Assembly: GCF_023715505.1 (NCBI RefSeq)
Contig: NZ_JAMBOH010000017.1
Location: forward strand, 1-64,000
Length of the DNA: 64,000 nucleotides
DNA from: Neobacillus cucumis
GTDB taxonomy: Bacteria > Bacillota > Bacilli > Bacillales_B > DSM-18226
Reading direction: 5' to 3'
Below the pieces are notes generated by a model. It was not told the DNA's origin. It did no database searches and saw only the letters and a list, made by a program, of their open reading frames with translations. Shown in pieces: positions 20,645 to 29,645 of this stretch; within the stretch, counting starts at the first letter, position 1; each line of letters starts with the position of its first letter. A program made the translations under genes and the position numbers.

Positions 20645-21603
20645 TATGATTCAACCTCCCTCTTCTTTGAAATTGTTACTTGAAGGATGGTAATTGCGGC
20701 AACCACAATGAAGAAAATTAATGCCTTTGCTTCACCGATACCATAGCGGTTGTTAACAAATGCTTCCGTATAAATATTAAGTGCTAACATTTCTGTCGAT
20801 TTAAACGGTCCGCCGCCAGTTAGCGACAGGTTTGCATCAAAAATCTTAAAGGATGATGCAGTTGTTAAAAATAAACAGACGGTAACGGCTGGAGCTACTA
20901 ATGGCATTGTAATATGGCGAAGAATCTGCCACCTGTTCGCTCCATCAATTTTAGCTGCTTCAATTAATTCTTGTGGAACATTTTGCAATGCAGCAATATA
21001 GATGATCATGATATAGCCTGCGCCTTGCCATACACTGACAATGACAATTCCCCAGAATGCGGTATTAGCATCCCCCAACCAAGGTAATTCGAAAAAAGGA
21101 ATATGTGTTAACTGTCCAAGTGAGGCAAAACCTTTTACAAAAATGAACTGCCAGATAAAGCCTAGTAAAAGACCGCCCACCATGTTTGGCATGAAGAAAA
21201 CGGTTCGTAATATATTCCTTGTTTTTAACATTTGTGTCACTAGAATGGCTAATCCAAAACCAATCACATTTGTTAAAACGATCGCTACAACGGTATATTT
21301 AGTTGTAAGGATAAAGGAATCTTGAAATTGCTTGTCCTCAGTAAATAGGTATTTAAAGTTATCAAGACCGACCCATTTAATATCACCTGTAATTCCGTTC
21401 CAATCGGTGAAGGCGTAATAAATACCCGTAAAGAAAGGAATTAGGACAATGATAGTAAACGCTAAGAATACTGGACCGACAAATAGGGTGAATAACCCTG
21501 CATCTTTTAGCTTCTTCTTTTTGTTTAAAGAAGCTGACTCTGAAATTTTTATGCTGGCTTTGCCAGGTAATGCTGAACTTTTTAACTCACTTTGATTATT
21601 CAC
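20644..21603 (-). CDS. ABC sugar transporter permease (MsmF/MalF type)
   Basis: A 319-residue permease with six membrane segments and the EAA loop ELIEAAKIDGANRWQILRHI. TGGGPFKSTEMLALNIYTEAF near the C-terminus is typical of the MalF/UgpA group. The frame is open to ATG 21627, but GTG 21603 is preferred because GGGAGGTG lies 6 bases upstream of it. It is the first gene of the minus-strand importer operon and is divergent from the YesM/YesN pair, which is the likely regulator. Confidence 0.9.
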   Translation of the reverse strand: MNNQSELKSSALPGKASIKISESASLNKKKKLKDAGLFTLFVGPVFLAFTIIVLIPFFTGIYYAFTDWNGITGDIKWVGLDNFKYLFTEDKQFQDSFILTTKYTVVAIVLTNVIGFGLAILVTQMLKTRNILRTVFFMPNMVGGLLLGFIWQFIFVKGFASLGQLTHIPFFELPWLGDANTAFWGIVIVSVWQGAGYIMIIYIAALQNVPQELIEAAKIDGANRWQILRHITMPLVAPAVTVCLFLTTASSFKIFDANLSLTGGGPFKSTEMLALNIYTEAFVNNRYGIGEAKALIFFIVVAAITILQVTISKKREVES

Positions 21604-21648
21604 TGACTGCACCTCCCATAACTCCATTTTAGGGATTTTGAAAAATTA

Positions 21649-21662
21649 TGAAACGGCTTACA
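21649..21662. promoter_or_regulatory. cre-like site upstream of ABC operon
   Basis: TGAAACGGCTTACA matches TGWAANCGNTNWCA at 13 of 14 positions, but the mismatch falls in the normally invariant central CG. Possible weak CcpA site between the divergent operons. Confidence 0.35.
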
Positions 21663-21778
21663 TTGACCAGTAGGGTGGAAAATATTGAACAGTCCAAATT
21701 GCCATATTAAAATAGACCCCATGTATTACGATGTTTTCTTATGATAAAATGGTGGGAAATTTAGTATCACTTAGAAAA

Positions 21779-21821
21779 GGGGGGAGGCTAGTTCAAGTCT
21801 TAGGGACTAGCCCAAGAGCTA
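21779..21821 (+). promoter_or_regulatory. hairpin between a strong SD and the yesM-like start codon
   Basis: GGGGGGA (21779-21785) is about 36 bases before the ATG, too far to work directly. GGCTAGT (21786-21792) and ACTAGCC (21806-21812) form a hairpin that begins immediately after the SD and ends 9 bases before the ATG. Folding would bring the SD to normal spacing. Confidence 0.5.
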
Positions 21822-23642
21822 ATGCAATGGGGGATTCGAACTAAACTAATTATCACTTTAATGGCTGTCATCATACTCCCTTTTGGAATAGCGATTACGA
21901 TTACGTATTATCAAACGACAAAGTCAATAAATGACCGTTTTGTTTCTACGAATCATGATTTAATTGTTAAAGGGGAAGCAGAGCTAAGTACTTATTTAGA
22001 AGATGTCGCACAAATGTCGACTGTTTTATATCGATATACACCATTTATGTCGGTAATGAGGGTTGGTATATCAGATAACCTAGGCAGTAATCAAGAAGAA
22101 GTGCGGAGGATGCTCGCCTATACCTTTAATTCCCGGCCGGAAGTTGAACAAATGCTGCTTTATATAAATAAAGGAGAAGATTCATATACCAACTATCACT
22201 CAAGAATTAGCGGCAGAGGGAAATACGAGAATATCTTGTCCAATCCTTTCTATGCCCGCTTAAGTCGGTCTCATGACTTTTCCGTAATTGAACCGCCTCA
22301 TGAGATTTATAGTTACAATAACTTGTCGGTGATTCCTAATTCCGAGAAAAATCAAGTTTTAAGTTTCCATACGATTATAAGAGATGTACCATTAGATACT
22401 ATATTAGGTTTTGTATCTATAGATATTAATCTTTCTAAGATCAGAGATATTTCTGGAAGGTTATATACGGATGGGGTTGAAGACTTATATATAATGAATG
22501 AAAATGGGGTTGTCGTTTATTCTTCAAAAAACGACGAAATTGGAAAGGTTAATAAAGACGCTTGGTTTAAACAAATAAAGAAAGAACCAAAGGCGAATAA
22601 AAGTCTTGACTGGAAGGACGAAAAGTTTTCGGGCGTAATTGTCTATCAAAAGTTTTCTGATTCTTTTAAAAACTGGTACATTGTTAAAAGAATTCCTTAT
22701 GATGTACTTTACCAAGGTGCGAGGCAGACTGTATTTACAAATATAATCATTGTAATTATTACACTTATTATTGTTTTATTTGCTACCATGTTCATCTCTT
22801 TGAGACTCACTGCTCCAATCAAAGTATTAATTGCTAATATGAAAAAAGTAGAAAAAGGTGTGTTTGAAGCAGATTTTGAGTCATTAGGGAATGATGAAAT
22901 TGGGATGCTGGGCAGGCATTTTAAATTAATGATTTCAAAAATAAATGAATTAATTGAACGCGAATATAAACTAGAGATTGAAAATAAATCTTCCCAGTTA
23001 AGGGTTCTCCAATCACAAATAAATCCGCATTTTCTTTATAATGCGTTTCAGTCGATTGGAACGCTTGCATTAAAATTGAAGGCAGTCCAGGTGTATTCGT
23101 TATTAAACTCATTATCGAATATCATGCGTTACAGCATGAATATGAAAGATGATATTGTCCCATTTTTAGCAGAGGTAAACCATGTTAAATCCTATCTGAA
23201 TTTACAAAAGCAAAGATTTGACGAGCAGTTTGAGTTTGAATTAAATATTGAAAAAAGTGTAGAAGAGGTATTAGTACCGAAAATGATCTTACAGCCGATT
23301 GTTGAAAATTGCTTTAAACATGGCTTTGATCAGCAGTTAGAAAAAGCAACAATTGTGATTGCAGCAAGAGGGGAACATGACCATCATTTATGCATTTCTA
23401 TTAAAGATAACGGGGTTGGTGTTAATGATCACGACCTTGAACAACTTCGCCGAGAATTGTCCGACGGCGGGAGTGACTTAAATCAGAAGAGCGCTGGTAT
23501 TGGATTAAAAAATATTTATGACCGCTTAAGGATTTATTATAGTAATCAGGTAGAAATGGATGTTTACAGCAGCGAAGAAGGCGGATTTACTGTTACGATA
23601 ATTATTCCAAGAGATATTCATAATGAGGTGGTACATCCATGA
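21822..23642 (+). CDS. YesM-family sensor histidine kinase
   Basis: A 606-residue membrane kinase. Order: transmembrane helix (about 10-31), extracellular Cache-like sensor (about 35-300), second helix (about 305-328), HAMP (330-385), then a His-kinase domain with phospho-acceptor H403 in SQINPHFLYNAF and a HATPase domain (VENCFKHGF, DNGVGV, GIGLKNIYDRL). This is the YesM/LytS-like class that senses extracellular carbohydrates. It overlaps the response regulator by 4 bases (ATGA). Its divergent position next to an ABC importer suggests that transporter as target. The ribosome site is displaced by a hairpin. Confidence 0.92.
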   Translation: MQWGIRTKLIITLMAVIILPFGIAITITYYQTTKSINDRFVSTNHDLIVKGEAELSTYLEDVAQMSTVLYRYTPFMSVMRVGISDNLGSNQEEVRRMLAYTFNSRPEVEQMLLYINKGEDSYTNYHSRISGRGKYENILSNPFYARLSRSHDFSVIEPPHEIYSYNNLSVIPNSEKNQVLSFHTIIRDVPLDTILGFVSIDINLSKIRDISGRLYTDGVEDLYIMNENGVVVYSSKNDEIGKVNKDAWFKQIKKEPKANKSLDWKDEKFSGVIVYQKFSDSFKNWYIVKRIPYDVLYQGARQTVFTNIIIVIITLIIVLFATMFISLRLTAPIKVLIANMKKVEKGVFEADFESLGNDEIGMLGRHFKLMISKINELIEREYKLEIENKSSQLRVLQSQINPHFLYNAFQSIGTLALKLKAVQVYSLLNSLSNIMRYSMNMKDDIVPFLAEVNHVKSYLNLQKQRFDEQFEFELNIEKSVEEVLVPKMILQPIVENCFKHGFDQQLEKATIVIAARGEHDHHLCISIKDNGVGVNDHDLEQLRRELSDGGSDLNQKSAGIGLKNIYDRLRIYYSNQVEMDVYSSEEGGFTVTIIIPRDIHNEVVHP

Positions 23643-25228
23643 AAGTCTTAATCGTCGATGATGAAAAACACGTTCGTGAGGGAATTAATCTGCTCGGAGA
23701 ATGGGAACAGAATGGGATAACGGAGATTTATGAGGCCAGTAACGGTGAGGAGGCAATCCAGCTTATTCGAACTCTTCGTCCGGAAATCATTTTTTCTGAT
23801 ATGAAAATGCCCAAGATGGATGGTACACAGCTGTTAGAGTGGATTAAAGAAAATCAGCCAACAAGTAAAACGATTGTCGTGACTGGTTACGATGATTACC
23901 ACTATATGCGTAAAGCCATTCATTCCGGTAGTTCAGACTATTTATTAAAGCCGGTTGATCCGGAAATATTAAACCAAACGCTGGCAAAAGTGGTGAAGGA
24001 GTGGAGAAAAGAGGAAGAGGAGCGGAATAGTAAAACGACCAGCTATCAATTAATAAATGAAATGAAGCCAGTTTACCGGGATCGAAAATTAACCCAATTA
24101 TTAAATAGTGATAATCTGAAGGAAGAATGGTATGAGGAATTTGGTTTTTCTAAAGCGCAAAAATATCTCGTCGCACTTGTTCGGATCAATAGAAAGGCAA
24201 TCGAGGCTTTTCGGGGAGACCGGGACCTAACCTATTTTACACTCTTGAACGTCATGAATGAAATTTTACAGGAAAAAGAATGTGGAATAGCCTTTCGCTA
24301 CCTTGCGAATAAAGGTGAAATCGTCATTGTCTTTTGGAATCAGTTTACTCATATAGAAGAACTGCTGGAACGTATCTATAAAGCGATTTTGAATGTCATA
24401 AATGTTTCTTGTCATATTGCGGTTGGGATAGAGGTGGATAAAAGGGACAAATTAATGAATTCTTATCAGCATGCAAAGGAGGTTCTATTAAATAGTAATA
24501 TATTAGCTGATGAAAAAAGCAAGGTCTACCGTCAAGATGTTATTCAACCGCAGGTATTAAAAAATTTATTTGCGTATTCTTCTGAAATTGAATTAGCTAT
24601 TCAAGCAGGGGAAACTAGGGCTTTTGAGGAATTGATTGGTAAAATTGCTAAAGACTACACGGAGGGCCATTACTTATCATGGGGCCAGCTGCTCCAGCTA
24701 GAAAATGAGTATCTGGTCATCAGTAATCGCTGGTATGAACATTTTCATATCACAGGAAAGATTCCGAAACATATTGAATACAGAGTTGATCAATTTTTCA
24801 ATCATAACGGTACATTCCAGCTGCAGGATTATATTGGTCGAACCATCCGCGAAATTTCTATTTTTCTAAGAAAGATTAAGCGAAAGACTGTTCGGAAAAG
24901 CAATAATGTCATATATGAGATAGAGAAATATTTGGAGGCTAATTTTGATCGGGATGTAAAGCTGCAAGAGATATCAAACCATTTTTATATAAGCAGGGAA
25001 TATATTTCGCGGAAATTTAAGCAGGAGTTTAACGTTAATATTTCTGATTATATTGTTAAAATCCGAATAAATAGAGCTAAAGCTTTATTGAAAAATAGTG
25101 AGCTAAAAATCTATGAAATTGCCAACATGGTCGGTTACCAGGACGACAAGTATTTTCGAAAGGTATTTAAAAAGGTGGAAGGCGTAACACCCAATGAGTT
25201 TCGGGAATTACATATTATTCAGAAATGA
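23639..25228 (+). CDS. YesN-family response regulator with AraC-type DNA-binding domain
   Basis: A 529-residue regulator. The N-terminal receiver domain (1-120) has phospho-acceptor D54 in FSDMKMPKMDG. A central region (about 140-410) links to a C-terminal AraC/XylS double helix-turn-helix (about 425-529: LQEISNHFYISREYISRKFK, then IYEIANMVGYQDDKYFRKVFKK). It partners the kinase just upstream (4-base overlap) and should activate sugar-uptake genes. The nearest candidate is the divergent importer at 18430-21603. A terminator follows at 25251. Confidence 0.93.
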   Translation: MKVLIVDDEKHVREGINLLGEWEQNGITEIYEASNGEEAIQLIRTLRPEIIFSDMKMPKMDGTQLLEWIKENQPTSKTIVVTGYDDYHYMRKAIHSGSSDYLLKPVDPEILNQTLAKVVKEWRKEEEERNSKTTSYQLINEMKPVYRDRKLTQLLNSDNLKEEWYEEFGFSKAQKYLVALVRINRKAIEAFRGDRDLTYFTLLNVMNEILQEKECGIAFRYLANKGEIVIVFWNQFTHIEELLERIYKAILNVINVSCHIAVGIEVDKRDKLMNSYQHAKEVLLNSNILADEKSKVYRQDVIQPQVLKNLFAYSSEIELAIQAGETRAFEELIGKIAKDYTEGHYLSWGQLLQLENEYLVISNRWYEHFHITGKIPKHIEYRVDQFFNHNGTFQLQDYIGRTIREISIFLRKIKRKTVRKSNNVIYEIEKYLEANFDRDVKLQEISNHFYISREYISRKFKQEFNVNISDYIVKIRINRAKALLKNSELKIYEIANMVGYQDDKYFRKVFKKVEGVTPNEFRELHIIQK

Positions 25229-25250
25229 GCAGATTATAAATAGTAAACGG

Positions 25251-25297
25251 GAGTTAATGTAACTGGTTATTTTAGTTATGTTAACTCTATTTTTGTT
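25251..25297 (+). terminator. intrinsic terminator of the kinase/regulator operon
   Basis: GAGTTAATGTAACT and AGTTATGTTAACTC form a 14-base stem (two imperfect pairs) followed by TATTTTTGTT. The arms also resemble the GTTAACTAA operator half-site found downstream. Confidence 0.7.
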
Positions 25298-25379
25298 AGT
25301 TAATAAAACTCAAATGTAACTAAATTACAGGTAAATTTTATAAAAATAAATAATTTACTAAAAAATAAAGTAAAAAGTA

Positions 25380-25438
25380 TTGAATGAAAGCGCATCCTCT
25401 GATATATTAAAAATATAAATTTAGTTAAGTTAACTAAA
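25380..25438 (+). promoter_or_regulatory. promoter and operator of the LacI-family regulator gene
   Basis: TTGAAT (25380-25385), a 17-bp spacer and TATATT (25403-25408) form the promoter. TTTAGTTAA-G-TTAACTAAA (25420-25438) is a perfect 9+9 inverted repeat just past the expected start site, the natural place for autorepression. TGAAAGCGCATCCT in the spacer is a partial cre match (11 of 14). Confidence 0.7.
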
Positions 25439-25441
25439 TAG

Positions 25442-26479
<1,038 letters not shown>

Positions 26480-26493
26480 TAAAAGTGCTCGGG

Positions 26494-26531
26494 GCGGTTA
26501 AGGATTGTTGAACCGCTCGCGTAATCCTTTT
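26494..26531 (+). promoter_or_regulatory. two mutually exclusive hairpins before the binding-protein gene
   Basis: GCGGTT (26494-26499) pairs with AACCGC (26511-26516). AAGGATT (26500-26506), in the loop of that hairpin, can instead pair with AATCCTT (26523-26529), which is followed by TTGTTAGTTTT. The second resembles a weak terminator and the first would compete with it. Confidence 0.45.
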
Positions 26532-26577
26532 GTTAGTTTTAATATTAAACTATTTTAAAAATTATGGAGGGTTTTCT

Positions 26578-27804
26578 ATGAAAAAATCAATCTCATTAGT
26601 AGCTACTGGTATGATTGCACTTTCTGTTCTAGCAGGCTGTGGAAGTAAAGACGAGGCTTCTAGTAGTTCAAATGGCAAGGTGAAAATTGAGTTTTTCCAG
26701 TATAAATCAGAGGCAAAAGGTACGTTTGATGAACTGATTAATAAGTTTGAAAAAGAAAATCCAACCATTGATGTCGTTCAGTCTCAGCCGCCTGATGCTA
26801 TTACAGTACTAAAAACACGTGTTGCAAAACGAGACCTTCCAGATGTCATCGGAATGGGCGGGGATGTATCGTATGCAGAAATCTCAAAGGCAGGAGCCTT
26901 TAAAGATGTTTCAAAGGATAGTGCTTTAAATGATGTACAGCCTGCGTATGTTGGCATGTTAAAAGATATTTCAAAGCAAGAAAAAGTATATGGAATTCCA
27001 TATGCAGCAAACGCCGATGCTGTTATTTATAATAAAACTATTTTCAAAGATTTAGGTATTGAGGTACCGACAACATGGGATGAATTCATCGCTGCTGCAG
27101 AAAAAGTGAAGGCGGCTGGTAAGATTCCATTCTACTTTACTTTTAAAGATGCTTGGACAGCCCTTCCTGCTTACAATGTTCTTGCAGCCAACACTCAAGG
27201 AGAAGACTTTTTTAAAGACCTTGATAAGGGAAAAACTACATTTGCAGAAGGACATAAGGAAGCAACTGAAAAGCTATTAACCTTACTCAAATATGGTCAT
27301 AAGGATCAGTTGGGTAAAGCATATAACGATGGGAACGTTGCATTTGCAAAAGGTGAATCTGCCATGTATCTGCAAGGCATTTGGGCAATTCCTGAAATTA
27401 AAAAGGCAAATCCTAATATTGATTTAGGTGTATTCCCATACCCAATTAATGATTCAAAGGTTGTTTCAGGGGTCGATTTACTACTAGCTCAATCTGCAAC
27501 TAGCAAGCATCCAAAAGAAGCCAAGAAGTTCATCGATTTTCTATTAAGTGATGAAAATATGAAAACATATCTAACCGAGCAAAATGCTTTTGCTGCTAAG
27601 AGAGGTGTAGTACAGGAAGCACCTGAACTAGAAGGATTAAAAGCAAGCTTTGACAAGGGTAATGTCGTTGACTTTCCTGACCACTATGTACCAACAGCTG
27701 TTGCTCTTGACAAACAATTGCAAGTGTTAACACAGAAAAAGAATGTTGGAGAGTACTTGAAAACATTAGATAGTGAATGGGAAAAAGTAGCAGACCGTAA
27801 ATAA
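26578..27804 (+). CDS. ABC transporter substrate-binding lipoprotein (MsmE/MelE-like)
   Basis: A 408-residue lipoprotein with lipobox LAGC (Cys at residue 21) followed by the bilobal sugar-binding fold. ATG 26578 is used because GGAGGG lies 7 bases upstream and MKKSISLVATGMIALSVLAGC is a complete type II signal peptide. By its place between a LacI regulator, two permeases and a GH36 alpha-galactosidase it should bind melibiose, raffinose or stachyose. A perfect 11-12 bp hairpin follows its stop codon. Confidence 0.92.
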   Translation: MKKSISLVATGMIALSVLAGCGSKDEASSSSNGKVKIEFFQYKSEAKGTFDELINKFEKENPTIDVVQSQPPDAITVLKTRVAKRDLPDVIGMGGDVSYAEISKAGAFKDVSKDSALNDVQPAYVGMLKDISKQEKVYGIPYAANADAVIYNKTIFKDLGIEVPTTWDEFIAAAEKVKAAGKIPFYFTFKDAWTALPAYNVLAANTQGEDFFKDLDKGKTTFAEGHKEATEKLLTLLKYGHKDQLGKAYNDGNVAFAKGESAMYLQGIWAIPEIKKANPNIDLGVFPYPINDSKVVSGVDLLLAQSATSKHPKEAKKFIDFLLSDENMKTYLTEQNAFAAKRGVVQEAPELEGLKASFDKGNVVDFPDHYVPTAVALDKQLQVLTQKKNVGEYLKTLDSEWEKVADRK

Positions 27805-27811
27805 TGATTAT

Positions 27812-27837
27812 GGAGAAATTGGGGACCCAATTTCTCC
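27812..27837 (+). other. intercistronic hairpin after the binding-protein gene
   Basis: GGAGAAATTGGG and CCCAATTTCTCC form a perfect stem with a minimal loop and only a short T-run (AGTTTT) after it. It fits a 3' stabiliser or partial terminator that gives more binding protein than permease. Confidence 0.6.
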
Positions 27838-27863
27838 AGTTTTAAAAATAGGGAGTGAAAGCA

Positions 27864-28802
27864 ATGAGTAAAGAGGATATTGCCTTGAAAAATCCAACGA
27901 TTTCTTCTGCTAAAACAAAAGAAAAGAAGACAAAAATTAAACTTAAAAACGTTCCCTTTTATTTAATGACGATTCCTGCGTTTCTTCTTTTCCTCATTTT
28001 CCATACCTTCCCAGCCCTTCAGGGTATTTATTATTCTTTTACAAATTGGGATGGTTTAAGTTTTACGTATGACTTTGTCGGTTTGAAGAATTATTTGAAC
28101 TTATTTAAAGATGGAAATATCTTGAACTCCTACTTATTTACTTTTAAATTTGCGATTGTCTCCACAATTCTTGTCAATGTATTGAGTCTATTAATCGCAA
28201 TGGGGCTCAATGCCAAGATTAAAGGAAAGAATTTTTTCAGGGCGGCTTATTTCCTGCCTAATGTCCTTGGTGTGCTAATCGTTGGTTTTATCTTTAACTT
28301 TATTTTTTCTAATGTCCTCCCACAATTAGGAGACAAACTGGACCTTGGTTTTTTATCCACCAATATCTTGGGAAGTGAAAAATTTGCCTGGTTAGGTATC
28401 GTCATTGTTGCGGTTTGGCAGGCGTGTGCCTTTAATGTCATTTTATACTTATCCGGCTTGCAAACCGTTCCAACTGAATTATATGAGGCATCAAGTCTTG
28501 ATGGAGCGAATAAGTGGCAAGAATTTTGGAAAATTACTTTCCCAATGATCGCCCCATTCTTTACCATCAATATGGTACTTTCGATGAAGAACTTCTTAAT
28601 GGTTTTTGACCAGGTTGTTGCCTTAACAGGAGGCGGACCGGGAAGAGCGACAGAATCGATTTCCCTTTTAATCTATAAAGGTGGATTTACTGGGGGAGAG
28701 TTTGCATACCAATCAGCAAACTCCGTAGTCTACTTTATTGTAATTGTTGTAATCTCTGTTTTTCAAATTAAGGTTCTCCAAAAAAGGGAGATGGATATGT
28801 AA
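27864..28802 (+). CDS. ABC sugar permease (MsmF/MelD-like)
   Basis: A 312-residue permease with six membrane segments. The EAA loop ELYEASSLDGANKWQEFWKI docks the ATPase, and TGGGPGRATESISLLIYKGGF is the MalF-type C-terminal signature. The start is ATG 27864, with GGGAG 8 bases upstream; a GTG three codons earlier is possible. Its stop codon overlaps the ATG of the next permease (TAATG), giving coupled translation. Part of the alpha-galactoside importer; no ATPase gene adjoins. Confidence 0.92.
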   Translation: MSKEDIALKNPTISSAKTKEKKTKIKLKNVPFYLMTIPAFLLFLIFHTFPALQGIYYSFTNWDGLSFTYDFVGLKNYLNLFKDGNILNSYLFTFKFAIVSTILVNVLSLLIAMGLNAKIKGKNFFRAAYFLPNVLGVLIVGFIFNFIFSNVLPQLGDKLDLGFLSTNILGSEKFAWLGIVIVAVWQACAFNVILYLSGLQTVPTELYEASSLDGANKWQEFWKITFPMIAPFFTINMVLSMKNFLMVFDQVVALTGGGPGRATESISLLIYKGGFTGGEFAYQSANSVVYFIVIVVISVFQIKVLQKREMDM

Positions 28803-29623
28803 TGTTAAAACAAAAGACAAACTGGCCTGTTACGATATTAATTGCTTTAGGGTCTCTATTTATACTTATCCCTTTGTATATTGCGGTTTCGATTGCGTTA
28901 AAAACACCGGATGAAATGGCCAAATCGGTCTTTTCTCTTCCAACAGGACTTCATTTTGAAAATTTCACCCGGGCCATCGAAGCAACTAACTTTTTTGCAG
29001 CCTTCAAAAATAGTGCGGTTATAACTGTGGTTACGGTAGTTTTTACCATCTTGACAAATTCAATGGTTGCATATGCCATTGCAAGAAATATGCACAAGAA
29101 ATTTTTCAAAGGACTATATTACTATTTTGTTAGTGCTATGTTTATCCCGTTTCCAATTATTATGCTGCCACTGGTTAAACAGACTTCATTACTCAATATG
29201 GATAATCAAGGCGGACTGATCTTTTTATACATTGTATATGGGGCGGCATTAAACATCTTTATTTATACAGGATATATTCGTTCGATTCCAAAGGAACTAG
29301 AGGAGGCAGCAATTGTCGATGGCTGCAGTACATGGGGAGTTTTTTGGAAAGTTATTTTTCCGCTGTTAACACCAATAAATGCTACAGTGGGAATTCTAAC
29401 ATGCTTATGGGCGTGGAACGACTTTATGCTTCCATTAATTATTCTAAACGATCCAGCTGATGCTACTCTTCCATTAGTTCAGTATATTTTCCAGTCTCAG
29501 TTTGGTACGGACTTTAACTTAGCATTTGCATCATATCTATTAGCTCTATCACCGATGGTTATCGTCTACATCTTCGCACAAAAGTGGGTTATCGGCGGTG
29601 TGGTAAAGGGAGCTATCAAATAG
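28802..29623 (+). CDS. ABC sugar permease (MsmG/MelC-like)
   Basis: A 273-residue permease with six membrane segments, EAA loop ELEEAAIVDGCSTWGVFWKV, and the C-terminus KWVIGGVVKGAIK. It forms the second half of the membrane channel with the preceding gene. It is followed 22 bases later by the alpha-galactosidase gene in the same operon. Confidence 0.92.
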   Translation: MLKQKTNWPVTILIALGSLFILIPLYIAVSIALKTPDEMAKSVFSLPTGLHFENFTRAIEATNFFAAFKNSAVITVVTVVFTILTNSMVAYAIARNMHKKFFKGLYYYFVSAMFIPFPIIMLPLVKQTSLLNMDNQGGLIFLYIVYGAALNIFIYTGYIRSIPKELEEAAIVDGCSTWGVFWKVIFPLLTPINATVGILTCLWAWNDFMLPLIILNDPADATLPLVQYIFQSQFGTDFNLAFASYLLALSPMVIVYIFAQKWVIGGVVKGAIK

Positions 29624-29645
29624 CCAATTTAGGAGTTGGAGATTC

